Below, piece by piece: positions 24,632 to 33,252 of a DNA stretch of 64,000 bases. The position numbers and the translations under genes are program-made. Numbering within the stretch: position 1 is the stretch's first letter; each line of letters opens with the position of its first letter. The notes beneath the pieces are model-generated. The model saw nothing but the letters and a program-made list of their open reading frames with translations, did not search any database and was not told where the DNA came from. Source of the DNA: Phycisphaerae bacterium (lineage in GTDB: Bacteria; Planctomycetota; Phycisphaerae; Sedimentisphaerales; Anaerobacaceae); NCBI GenBank assembly GCA_017993835.1, contig JAGOLX010000002.1, forward strand, positions 124,001 through 188,000. Direction: 5' to 3'.

Positions 24632-27322
24632 CTACGGCTTCAGAATGGTTCGAGACGCTGCGAGGTCTTGAACGGCTCTTCGGGAGAGGGGAGCCGGGTG
24701 GAGCTTGCCTTGGCCCCACAGATCGTAATTGGACAGGCGATAGGGGCTTTCCGGCTGCTCCGACTGGCCGATGGGCAGGATGCTCATCGATTTGTCCGCG
24801 TCGTCGAGTCGGACGTATTGCGTGTAGGACTGCGCCTGCTGCGAGAGGATCGTGCCGCCGTCGGTGCAGCGCAGCGCGGGCATCGTGATGTCCCTGTCCT
24901 CGTCGAGCGAGCCGAAACCGTCCAGTGTGGACATATAGGGCAGCTTCGTTTCGAGAAGGGCCTGTCGGCCCCGTTCGTGCCAGCGGGTCGCGTCGTCGCC
25001 GAAGCGGGCCTTGCCGTACCGCCAGGCGGCGCGGACGATGAGATTGACGTACTCGGCTTCTTCGTCGGTCAGCGCCGCGTTCGGGTCTGCTGCGATCCGC
25101 TGGTCGATGGTCTGGAGCATGCTGCACAGGCCGGAGAGCCCGCCGCCGTAGGTGACGGCCGCCGCGAAGTTCTGCCGGAACGCCATGGGCATCAGGTTCA
25201 CGATCTCGGTGCCCTTGATGGACATGTCCGATTTGCAGCCGGCGGCACGCCAGTCTTCGAGATACTCGAGCGCCAGCAAGGTATCCTCGTCCAGCGGGTA
25301 CTTCTGCACGTCGCGGAGATGGCAGCCGAGACGGACGAGGTCCCGTTTGATCGGGGCGACGGTGTCGTAATGGATGTCGAGCACATCTTGCGGCGTGATA
25401 GAGGGTTCGGACGAAGGCAGATCGGGCCTACTTTGAGGGGGCACGCCCAACACGTCGCTTGTCCCTGGTCCCTCGTCGCTCGGCCCGACTCGCGGGTCTC
25501 GCCGGGATCCGCGAGTGGCCCAGCCGCCCCCGGCTGGGGAAAGAACACCCCCGAGGGCGGGGGTGCCACAGACGAGGGACGAACCCGGGGATTTCGTTGA
25601 AGAGTATAGGCCCGATGTACTTCTTCCCGAGCCGCTCGTCATCGCCCGCATGCGTTCCTTGAGTCGCCAGGAGCGGTCGGTGTCGCCGCCGCTGCCGGTG
25701 GAGATACCGAGCGAGAGCGGGTAGAACGACGCGATCGGACGGTGGTTGGCGCTGACGAGCCAGCCCTGCTCAGGATTGATCACCTGGGGCAGCAGCTCGT
25801 GGGGCACGATGCCCTGCCAGTCGTTGTCGCTGTCCCAACCCTCGTGGGCGGCCCGGTCGTCCAGCAGCGAATGGGCCGGGCGAACGGGCAGGCTGAGGAT
25901 TGTTTTGAAGCCGATGTTGCCCTTGCGATCCCCGAAGACGCAGTTGGCGCTGGGGAAGCTCCAGCCGCCGAGGGCCCGCTGGAACTCGTACACGTCCCGC
26001 GATCGGATCATGTCGAGGACGGCGCGAAACGTGTCGCGCTCCGGCTCGCAGATCGGAATCCGCTTGAGGGCGACCTCGTCGCCTCGACGGACACCCATTG
26101 CGATGGCGGTCACGACCGGGCCGAACCGCGTCCTGCGAAACGTGAGCGTGCGCGGTGTCCCGTTCCTGACCTGGATCGTCTCGGTGCGGACCTCCATGTC
26201 GTGCCAGGAGCCGTCGAGGAGGTATTGGTTCGGGCGGTTCGGGTCGGTCTTGAGCAGGAACAAGTCCGCCTGGTCGGCGCCGAGCGCGGTCAGGCCCCAG
26301 GCGACGTTCAGCGTGAAGCCGATCAGGAAACTGGGGCAGCCGGCCACCCCGATTCCACGGGCGTTGAAGGTCTGGCCGCTGATGTGATATTCGCAGAACA
26401 GCGACGGATTGCGGACCGGGGTTTGCGGGTCGCTGATGAGCACTGCGGAACCGGTTGTGGTTCTCTTGCCGCCCACGACCCAGGCATGGCTGAATCTGGG
26501 CCCGGGCCGACCCTCGGCTGCCGGCACGTCCACCTTCCTTGCCAGGTTGTGTTCCGTCGCGTAGTCCATCACCTCCTGCAACCACGCGTTGCTCACGTCC
26601 GCTCGCTGGATCACGGACGCATCGTCTCGAATACGGAGGCCCTCCGTGGCCCCGGCGCTATCCGTCGCCGTAAGGCGCCGCACCGTCCTGGCGCCGTCTC
26701 TGATTTCGTAGTAGGGGATCAGTTCCCGCAGGCCGTCGCCGGAGAAGAACAGACTCAGTCGCCACCAGGAGGCGATGCACGCCGCGGGTGTCCACGACTC
26801 GGGCTCCAGGCCGTACTTCTCGAACAGGTAACCTCGGCTGTTTGGATCGTCGGCCAGGCAATCGTTGATGCCCTGACTGTACGCTTCGAGGAGGCTGCGG
26901 GCCTCCGGGTCGAGCCTGTTCGCGGTCTCCTGGGCCGCCTGCCAGTAGCCAATGGTCCGCATCGCGATGTCGTTGCGCAACGCGGAATTGCGGCCCTCCG
27001 GCTGCTGGCGGGTGACCCCCACCTTGACATCGCCGACCAGTTCGGCCAGCCGGCCCTGGATGATCCGCAGGTTGTAGTACATCTGAAAGGCCCGGTCTTG
27101 TGCCGTGGCATAGCCGAGACCGTACATCGCACCGGCATCGGTATCTGCGAAAACGTGCGGCACGCCCCAGGCGTCTCGCAACAGCTCGATCCGACCGTAC
27201 CCACCCCCTTGTCTTGCCGATGCCGCCTCGGAATCGGGGACGCCCATGGAATCGCAACCGCTGATGCCTGCTCCCACCAGCGAGAGAAGGCCGACGATGA
27301 AGGGGACGAACGACTTGCTCAT
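24632..27322 (-). CDS. Penicillin acylase (S45) family lipoprotein with an in-frame repeat insertion
   Basis: 896 residues. A lipoprotein signal ends in GAGISGC, so the protein should be lipid-anchored outside the inner membrane. The Ntn-hydrolase nucleophile is Ser278 in FSHAWVVGGKRT, where the precursor would be cut into alpha and beta chains. WGVPHVFA and YGLGYATAQDRAFQM are the family's N-terminal motifs. Substrates could be acyl-homoserine lactones, peptides or other amides; the sequence does not say. A stretch of about 80 residues (roughly 565-645, Gly/Ser/Pro-rich) interrupts the domain between SWRLKERMRAM and ITPQDVLDIHYDTVAP. Part of it is encoded by a palindromic repeat that also occurs at 37848-37897. 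The frame stays open across it. Confidence 0.85.
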   Translation of the reverse strand: MSKSFVPFIVGLLSLVGAGISGCDSMGVPDSEAASARQGGGYGRIELLRDAWGVPHVFADTDAGAMYGLGYATAQDRAFQMYYNLRIIQGRLAELVGDVKVGVTRQQPEGRNSALRNDIAMRTIGYWQAAQETANRLDPEARSLLEAYSQGINDCLADDPNSRGYLFEKYGLEPESWTPAACIASWWRLSLFFSGDGLRELIPYYEIRDGARTVRRLTATDSAGATEGLRIRDDASVIQRADVSNAWLQEVMDYATEHNLARKVDVPAAEGRPGPRFSHAWVVGGKRTTTGSAVLISDPQTPVRNPSLFCEYHISGQTFNARGIGVAGCPSFLIGFTLNVAWGLTALGADQADLFLLKTDPNRPNQYLLDGSWHDMEVRTETIQVRNGTPRTLTFRRTRFGPVVTAIAMGVRRGDEVALKRIPICEPERDTFRAVLDMIRSRDVYEFQRALGGWSFPSANCVFGDRKGNIGFKTILSLPVRPAHSLLDDRAAHEGWDSDNDWQGIVPHELLPQVINPEQGWLVSANHRPIASFYPLSLGISTGSGGDTDRSWRLKERMRAMTSGSGRSTSGLYSSTKSPGSSLVCGTPALGGVLSPAGGGWATRGSRRDPRVGPSDEGPGTSDVLGVPPQSRPDLPSSEPSITPQDVLDIHYDTVAPIKRDLVRLGCHLRDVQKYPLDEDTLLALEYLEDWRAAGCKSDMSIKGTEIVNLMPMAFRQNFAAAVTYGGGLSGLCSMLQTIDQRIAADPNAALTDEEAEYVNLIVRAAWRYGKARFGDDATRWHERGRQALLETKLPYMSTLDGFGSLDEDRDITMPALRCTDGGTILSQQAQSYTQYVRLDDADKSMSILPIGQSEQPESPYRLSNYDLWGQGKLHPAPLSRRAVQDLAASRTILKP
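25515..25569. repeat. Palindromic repeat family A, copy inside a coding gene
   Basis: A double-hairpin element: CCAGCCG/CGGCTGG around a C-rich loop, then ACCCCCG/CGGGGGT, bounded by GTGGC and GCCAC. It differs from the copy at 37848-37897 mainly in the short linker between the two hairpins. Here it is translated on the minus strand as CGTPALGGVLSPAGGGWAT. Confidence 0.85.
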
Positions 27323-27455
27323 GGCGGGTCTCCGGTTGCCGCAGCGGAACCGCGGCAGGGTTGCACTTTCTCGACCACTCAGACAGCGTACGGAAAGACG
27401 CGGGACCGCCCCGACTTATTGCCTGCAGCGATGCCGGATCGGCGCGACCTGCATA

Positions 27456-29159
27456 TTACTTGGGCGGCGCGATCTTGAGTTCGATGCCGTCCCACTGGAG
27501 GCCGCCGATGACGGCCTGGGCGATGTTCGTGAGGTGGTCGCCTGTCTTTTCGACGTTGTCCACCAGATCGATGAAGATCAGTCCGGCCTCCGGCGTACAC
27601 TGTCCATCTCGCATCCGCTGGACGTGGTTTCGCCGGAAGTCGATCTGCATCCGGTTGAGGTTCTGCTCGTTCGGGAGCGCCGATCGGGCCGCCTGGGAGT
27701 CGTCCTTGTCCAGAGCCTCGATGACCCGGTCGAACATCTCGTCGATCTCCTTGTTGAGCTGGTGTATTTCGGTCAGCGCCGAGTCGGTGAACGTGAGCTT
27801 CTGCTCGATCTTGCGGATCGCGATCTCCACCACGTTGACCGCGTGATCGCCGATGCGCTCCAAGTCGTTGACCGTGTGCAGCAGGACCGGCAGGGCGACC
27901 GCGACACTCTCGGAGAGTTCTCCGCGAGACAGTTCGGTCAAGTACGTCGTGATCTCGTACTGGAGCGTGTCGGTGAAGTCCTCCGCTACGTGGGCGGATT
28001 CGAGCTTTCGCTTGTCGTCGTCGAGCATACCAGTGAGAGCATCCATGAAGCCACCCTTGGCGATCTTGGCCATGTGTACGATCTCTCGTCGGGCCTGCTC
28101 CAGCGCGATGTCCGGTGTGTGGAGCAGATGGCGTTCGAGGACGACGGTCTGGGCCGCTGTCTCGGTCTCGCGAACCGGCACGATTCTGAGCACAGCCTTC
28201 TCCAGGATCGCCGCCAGCGGGAGGAAGATGACGGAGTAGACCACGCTGGTTGCCGTATGGGCAACGGCAATACTCCCTGCGATCGACTTGGCGGAGAGTT
28301 CCCAGGGGATCAGATAGCCCACGAGGTCGCCATACCAGCCCAGGAGAACGAACGGAAGGACAAACACGCCCCCGAGGACATTGAACATGGTGTGCGCCCA
28401 GGCTGCCCGCTTGGCGGTGCGATTGGCCTGGAGGGCTGCTAGCTGTGCCGTGATTGTCGTGCCGACGTGGGCGCCCAGCACGAACGGGATCGCCATGTCG
28501 AGCGCCACCTGCCAGTTGGTCCCGAACGCTCCGCCCATCGCGAGCAACTGCACGATCGCGATCGATGCCGAACTGCTCTGGATCAGCATGGTCAATCCCA
28601 TCCCGACGAAGATGGCGAAGAACGGACTGCTCCCATAGGCGACGAAGATCTCCTGCACGCGTTTGCTCTGCTCGAGCGGCCCGAATGCCTCCTTCACGTA
28701 CTCGATTCCGAGGAAGAGCAAGCCGAAGCCCAGCAGGATCGTGCCCACGCTTTTCATCGATCGGGTGCGGCCGCCCGCCTCGAGCAGAAAGCCAAGCCCC
28801 ACTGCCGGCAAGGCGTACAACTCAACGCTCAGTCCGCCGAAACCTGCGATCGAGACCAGCCAGGCGGTGGCGGTGGTGCCCACGTTGCTGCCCATGATGA
28901 CGCCGATGGATTGTTTGAGGGTGAGCAGTCCGGCGTTGACCAGTCCGATAACAATGACGCTCGTAGCAGAACTAGACTGGATGAAGGCGGTTACGAGTGC
29001 GCCGACGACGAAGCCCACATACGTGTTCTTCGTCATGGTCTCCAGCACAATCTTGAGCTTGCGGCCTGCGACCTTCTTCAAACCATTCGACATCTGGACC
29101 ATTCCGTAGAGGAAAAGCCCCAGACCGCCAATCACACCCAGAATTATACTACGGACCAT
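27456..29159 (-). CDS. Na/Pi cotransporter family protein with PhoU-like C-terminus (copy 1)
   Basis: 567 residues. The N-terminal ~340 residues are membrane helices with the duplicated QSSSA motif of the NptA/PNaS family (VTAFIQSSSATSVIVIGLV and LTMLIQSSSASIAIVQLLA), plus GSNVGTTATAWLV and GAHVGTTITAQLAAL. Residues ~350-560 are a helical PhoU-like domain, with the tail VDNVEKTGDHLTNIAQAVIGG. It probably imports phosphate with sodium, and the cytosolic PhoU part may gate it. It lies 249 bp after a close paralogue (29408-31108) on the same strand; coding and upstream sequences are both similar, showing tandem duplication. Confidence 0.9.
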   Translation of the reverse strand: MVRSIILGVIGGLGLFLYGMVQMSNGLKKVAGRKLKIVLETMTKNTYVGFVVGALVTAFIQSSSATSVIVIGLVNAGLLTLKQSIGVIMGSNVGTTATAWLVSIAGFGGLSVELYALPAVGLGFLLEAGGRTRSMKSVGTILLGFGLLFLGIEYVKEAFGPLEQSKRVQEIFVAYGSSPFFAIFVGMGLTMLIQSSSASIAIVQLLAMGGAFGTNWQVALDMAIPFVLGAHVGTTITAQLAALQANRTAKRAAWAHTMFNVLGGVFVLPFVLLGWYGDLVGYLIPWELSAKSIAGSIAVAHTATSVVYSVIFLPLAAILEKAVLRIVPVRETETAAQTVVLERHLLHTPDIALEQARREIVHMAKIAKGGFMDALTGMLDDDKRKLESAHVAEDFTDTLQYEITTYLTELSRGELSESVAVALPVLLHTVNDLERIGDHAVNVVEIAIRKIEQKLTFTDSALTEIHQLNKEIDEMFDRVIEALDKDDSQAARSALPNEQNLNRMQIDFRRNHVQRMRDGQCTPEAGLIFIDLVDNVEKTGDHLTNIAQAVIGGLQWDGIELKIAPPK

Positions 29160-29407
29160 CCTGGTTCTTTCTACTGCGATATAAGAATGAACGCACGACT
29201 CATGCCGCTCCGCGCGGCCTGTGCCGAACCACTGTGGAACATTCTACTTTGCCAGCGCGGAAGCGGCAACTGTCATGGAGGTTTTCTCGCTCGGACTTGC
29301 CATCCGGCCGAGAGGATCATTGTGCCTGGCGGGGCAATGCCCATCGTCTGGTGAGGACCGATCGCAGAGAACGGCGCAGCGCCGCGACGATCCGGCGAAA
29401 ACCCATG

Positions 29408-31108
29408 CTATCTCGGCGGTGCGATCTTGAGCTCGATGCCGTCCCACTGGAGGCCGCCGATGACGGCTTGGGCGATGTTCGTGAGGTGGTCGCCCGTCTT
29501 CTCGACGTTGTCCACCAGATCGATGAAGATCAGTCCGGCCTCCGGCGTACACTGTCCGTCTCGCATCCGCTGGACGTGGCTGCGCCGCAACTCGACCTGC
29601 ATGCGATTGAGATTCCGTTCATTGGGCAAGGCCAGTCTCGCCACTGCAGCGTCGTCCTGCTCCAGGGCTTCGATGACCCGATCAAACATGCTCTCAACCT
29701 CTTTGCGCAGCTCGTTCATCTCGGCCAGCGCCACATCGGTGAAGGCGAGCTTCTGCTCGATCTTACGCAGGGCGATCTCGACCACGTTGACCGCGTGATC
29801 GCCGATGCGCTCCAGATCGTTGACGGTGTGCAGCAGGACGGGCAGGCTGCTGGAGACCTCCTCGGAGAGCTGCCTGCGGGACAACTCCGTCAGGTAGGTT
29901 GTGATCTCGTACTGCTGCGTGTCGGTGAAGTCCTCGGCGACCTGGGCGGATTCGAGCTTTCTCTTGTCATCACCCAGCAGACCATCCATCGCATCGACGA
30001 ATCCCATCTTGGCAGTCCTGGCCATTCGTACGATCTCCCGGCGGGCCTGCTCCAATGCGATCTCCGGCGTGCTGAGCAGATGGCGTTCGAGGACCACGCC
30101 CTGGGCGCCCGCTTCGGAGGAGCGGACGGGCACCAGCTTGAGCACGGTCTTCTCCAGCACGCTGGCCAGGGGCAGGAAGATGATCGAGTTCACCACATTG
30201 AACGTCGTGTGGGCCACCGCGATGCTCGCGGCGATGGTGTCGTGGGAGAGCGGCCAAGGCGTCAGGAAGTCGACCAGGACGCCGTACCAGCCCAAGAGAA
30301 CACAAGGATACGCAATCACCGTGCCGAGGATGTTGAACATCGAGTGCGCCCACGCCGTCCGACGGGCCGTGCGACTGGCCTGGAGGGCCGCAAGCTGCGC
30401 CGTAATCGTCGTGCCGATGTTCGCGCCCATCACGAAGGGGATGGCCATGTCCAGTGCGATATGCCAGTTGTCCCCAAACGCTCCGCCCATCGCCAGCAAC
30501 TGCACGATGGCGATGGCGGCCGAGCTGCTCTGGACCAGCATGGTCATGCCCCACCCGACCAGGATGGCGAACAGAGGCTTGCTGCCGTAGGTGACGAAGA
30601 TGTGCTTGACCCGCTCGCTCTGCTCCAGCGGGCCGAACGCCTCCTTGAGGTACTCGATGCCGAGGAAGAGCAGGCCGAAGCCGAGGATGATGGTGCCCAC
30701 GCTCTTCATCGTTCGCGACCGCCCGCCCAGCTGGAGCACGAATCCCAGGCCGATGGCGGGCAGGGCATAGGTCTCGATGCTCAGTCCGAAACCCGCGATG
30801 GAGACCAGCCAGGCGGTGGCGGTGGTGCCCACGTTGCTGCCGATGATGACGCCGATGGATTGCTTGAGGGTGAGCAATCCCGCGTTGACCAGTCCGATAA
30901 CGATGACCGTCGTAGCCGAGCTGGACTGGATGAAGGCCGTCACCAATGCGCCGACGACGAAGCCCACGTAGGTGTTCTTCGTCATCGTTTCCAGGACAAC
31001 CTTGAGCTTGTGGCCCGCGACCTTCTTCAAACCATCCGACATCAGGAGCATTCCGAAGAGGAAAAGCCCCAAGCCGCCGATCACCCCGAGAATCATGCTG
31101 CGGATCAT
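29408..31108 (-). CDS. Na/Pi cotransporter family protein with PhoU-like C-terminus (copy 2)
   Basis: 566 residues, closely similar to the copy at 27456-29159 throughout, with nearly identical C-terminal DNA. It has the same duplicated QSSSA motifs (TAFIQSSSATTVIVIGLV and LVQSSSAAIAIVQLL) and the same PhoU-like tail. The start at 31108 matches the N-terminus of the paralogue (MIRSMILGVIGGLGLFLFG); about 37 further codons upstream would be non-homologous and are left out. Having two copies could raise capacity or allow different affinities. The ~65 bp before each start codon are also conserved, so both copies kept their own promoter. Confidence 0.9.
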   Translation of the reverse strand: MIRSMILGVIGGLGLFLFGMLLMSDGLKKVAGHKLKVVLETMTKNTYVGFVVGALVTAFIQSSSATTVIVIGLVNAGLLTLKQSIGVIIGSNVGTTATAWLVSIAGFGLSIETYALPAIGLGFVLQLGGRSRTMKSVGTIILGFGLLFLGIEYLKEAFGPLEQSERVKHIFVTYGSKPLFAILVGWGMTMLVQSSSAAIAIVQLLAMGGAFGDNWHIALDMAIPFVMGANIGTTITAQLAALQASRTARRTAWAHSMFNILGTVIAYPCVLLGWYGVLVDFLTPWPLSHDTIAASIAVAHTTFNVVNSIIFLPLASVLEKTVLKLVPVRSSEAGAQGVVLERHLLSTPEIALEQARREIVRMARTAKMGFVDAMDGLLGDDKRKLESAQVAEDFTDTQQYEITTYLTELSRRQLSEEVSSSLPVLLHTVNDLERIGDHAVNVVEIALRKIEQKLAFTDVALAEMNELRKEVESMFDRVIEALEQDDAAVARLALPNERNLNRMQVELRRSHVQRMRDGQCTPEAGLIFIDLVDNVEKTGDHLTNIAQAVIGGLQWDGIELKIAPPR

Positions 31109-31400
31109 CCTGGTTCTTTCAACTGCGATATACGAATGAGCACGCGATTCGGGCCGCTCCGCATGGCCTGCGATGCGCAACTGGAGGGCGATTATACCGG
31201 GTCGTCTCGCCGGCCGCAAACGATATCCCCGGTCATCTCGGCCGTTTGCCGCTGAGAGGTTGCTCCCGGTCGTGCATCAACGGTCCGTCGGCCTATTGAC
31301 TTGCCGACAGCCGGCGACTACCTTGATGCCCAGCTCATCGCGGGTCGTTGGCGATGTGGGCTCGACCGTTTCAATGATCGGAGTCGCTGTGAGAGGTTCT

Positions 31401-32012
31401 ATGAAGACATGCCGTGTGTTCTGCACCCTCGTCGTTGCCTTGACGCTCGTGACCACTTCCTGCACCACGTGCCCGTGCAAGAAAGCCGCGGAATGCGGCG
31501 CCGGGGGCCGCGTGCCCCTGTTCGACGGCCGGACCCTTGCCGGCTGGACCGTCCTGAACTGCGAGGCCACCGTGGACAATGGAGACCTGCTGATCGTAGC
31601 AGGCAACGGCCTGGTCCAGACCGAGAAGAAGCATGGCGATTTCGTCCTGGAGTTCGAGTGGAAGGCGCTGCGGGACGAAAAGTGGGACAGCGGCGTCTAC
31701 TTCCGCTATGATACTGTGCCTGAGGGCAGGCCTTGGCCAGATCGGTATCAGGCCAATCTCCTGCAGGACCAGGAAGGCAATGTCAACGACCTGCCGGAGG
31801 CCCGAAGCACGGGCTTGATCCAGACGGGCCAGTGGAACCGGTTGAAGCTGACCGTCCGCGGGACGAAAGCCGCCCTGGTCATCAACGACACCCCGGCTTG
31901 GGAGGCAGATGGCCTCGCCGGGCCGTCGGAGGGATACATCTCGCTGCAAGCCGAGGTCCCCGGCGGCGGCCAACATCGTTTCCGAAATATCTACCTGACC
32001 GATCTCAAGTGA
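31401..32012 (+). CDS. DUF1080 (3-keto-disaccharide hydrolase) family lipoprotein
   Basis: 203 residues. The signal peptide ends in LVTTSC, a lipobox-like cysteine. The mature part has the DUF1080 signature LFDGRTLAGWTVLN, then FVLEFEWKALRDEKWDSG and VYFRYD, and ends in the concanavalin-like strand FRNIYLTDLK. Members cleave or bind 3-keto-glycosides and are abundant in Planctomycetota. GAGAGG lies 4 nt before the chosen ATG (31401). A decayed relative of the central part of this gene is found at 54087-54272. It converges with the sugar ABC transporter operon. Confidence 0.88.
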   Translation: MKTCRVFCTLVVALTLVTTSCTTCPCKKAAECGAGGRVPLFDGRTLAGWTVLNCEATVDNGDLLIVAGNGLVQTEKKHGDFVLEFEWKALRDEKWDSGVYFRYDTVPEGRPWPDRYQANLLQDQEGNVNDLPEARSTGLIQTGQWNRLKLTVRGTKAALVINDTPAWEADGLAGPSEGYISLQAEVPGGGQHRFRNIYLTDLK

Positions 32013-32214
32013 GTCGCCCGGTGCCTGTCAGGCAGCCGTCACGTGAAGACGAGGATCGCCTTTTCCGGACGGTGAGAGCGGGCCTGTCAAGTCCGGCGGG
32101 CTCGTTCGTAGTGACGCCGTACGGCGTCATCTTCCTTGGGCATGAGGAAGACACCCGTCCCGCGAGTTCGGGACAGACTTCAGACCCTTACGAGGGCACA
32201 GCGGACAATCCGGC

Positions 32215-33171
32215 CTATCGGCTCTCGACCGCCTTGGCGCGGGCCATCTGGTCGAGGGCGACGGCGCCGATGATGATCGCACCGATGACGACGAGCTGGA
32301 TGTTCGTCGAGATGCCCAGCAGGGTCAGGCCGTTTCGCAGGAAGCTGATGAGCAGCGTGCCGATGACGGTGCCGACGACGGTACCCCGGCCGCCGGAGAG
32401 GCTGGCGCCGCCGATGACGACCGCCGCGATGACATCGAGCTCCAGGCTCTGGCCCGCCGTCGGTTGGGCGGAAACCGTTCGGCTGGTCGCGATCATGGCG
32501 GCCAAGCCGATGAAGACGCCCGTGAGGGTGTAGATCAGCAGCAGGCTGCGATTGACGTTCACGCCGGCATGGTAGGCCGCCTGGCGGTTCGAGCCGATGG
32601 CGTAGGTGTACCGACCGAGCGGCATGTACCGCAGGATGAAGAACGCCAGCAGGACAATCGCGAGGCAGACCAGCACGTTCACGGGAATCCCAGCGACGCT
32701 GGCCTGGCCCAGGAAGGTGTACGTGGGCACGTCGAACATCATCCCGTCGTTCATGACGTAGGAGATGCCGCGAAAGGCGCTCATGGTGCCGAGCGTGACA
32801 ATGAAGGGCGGCAGGTTCAACCTCGTGATCAGGGCGCCGTTGAGCAGGCCGCAGACTAGACCTGTGCCGATGCCGGCGGCGGTGCCGATCCACATCAACC
32901 CCGGGGTGGGGACGATCGTGCCGTTCTTGCTCATGATCAGGCCGGCGACCATGCCGCACATGGCCATCATGGAGCCGACGGACAGGTCGATGCCGCCGGA
33001 GATGATGACCGCGGTCATGCCCATCGCGATGATCCCGTTGACGCTCGAGCGGCTCAGGACGTTGAAGAAGTTCTCCGCCTTCAGGAACGCATCGGGTTCA
33101 AGGGCCGAAAGCACCGCGATCAGCAGGATCAGCGTGCCGAAGGGCAGCAGTTGTCGAACGAATCGGTTCAT
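32215..33171 (-). CDS. rbsC: Sugar ABC transporter permease (RbsC type)
   Basis: 318 residues, 8-10 membrane helices. The family signature is GGIDLSVGSMMAMCGMVAG, then GLLNGALITRLNLPPFIVTLGT, IGSNRQAAYHAGVNV and VVIGGASLSGGRGTVVGT. It forms the membrane channel of a ribose/galactose-type importer with the ATPase and binding protein encoded upstream. The ATG at 33171 has AGGGA 4-5 nt upstream; a longer frame exists but adds an Arg-rich tail. The rbs symbol refers to the family; the transported sugar is not known. A 70-bp gap with short repeats separates it from the ATPase gene. Confidence 0.88.
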   Translation of the reverse strand: MNRFVRQLLPFGTLILLIAVLSALEPDAFLKAENFFNVLSRSSVNGIIAMGMTAVIISGGIDLSVGSMMAMCGMVAGLIMSKNGTIVPTPGLMWIGTAAGIGTGLVCGLLNGALITRLNLPPFIVTLGTMSAFRGISYVMNDGMMFDVPTYTFLGQASVAGIPVNVLVCLAIVLLAFFILRYMPLGRYTYAIGSNRQAAYHAGVNVNRSLLLIYTLTGVFIGLAAMIATSRTVSAQPTAGQSLELDVIAAVVIGGASLSGGRGTVVGTVIGTLLISFLRNGLTLLGISTNIQLVVIGAIIIGAVALDQMARAKAVESR

Positions 33172-33183
33172 AGTTCCCTGTAC

Positions 33184-33252
33184 CTCGCGAAGCGGGCCTC
33201 GTGAAGCGTGGATTCGCGTCCTTCGCTTCACGCTTCATGCTTCACCCTTCAC
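33184..33252. repeat. Short imperfect repeats between transporter genes
   Basis: Several copies of a CTTCACGCTTCA-like unit (such as CTTCACGCTTC, ATGCTTCACC and CTTCACG) follow an inverted copy CGTGAAGCGTG. The last codons of the ATPase gene (VEEKREG) are encoded by this repeat, so it has extended or replaced the C-terminus of that protein. Confidence 0.6.
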
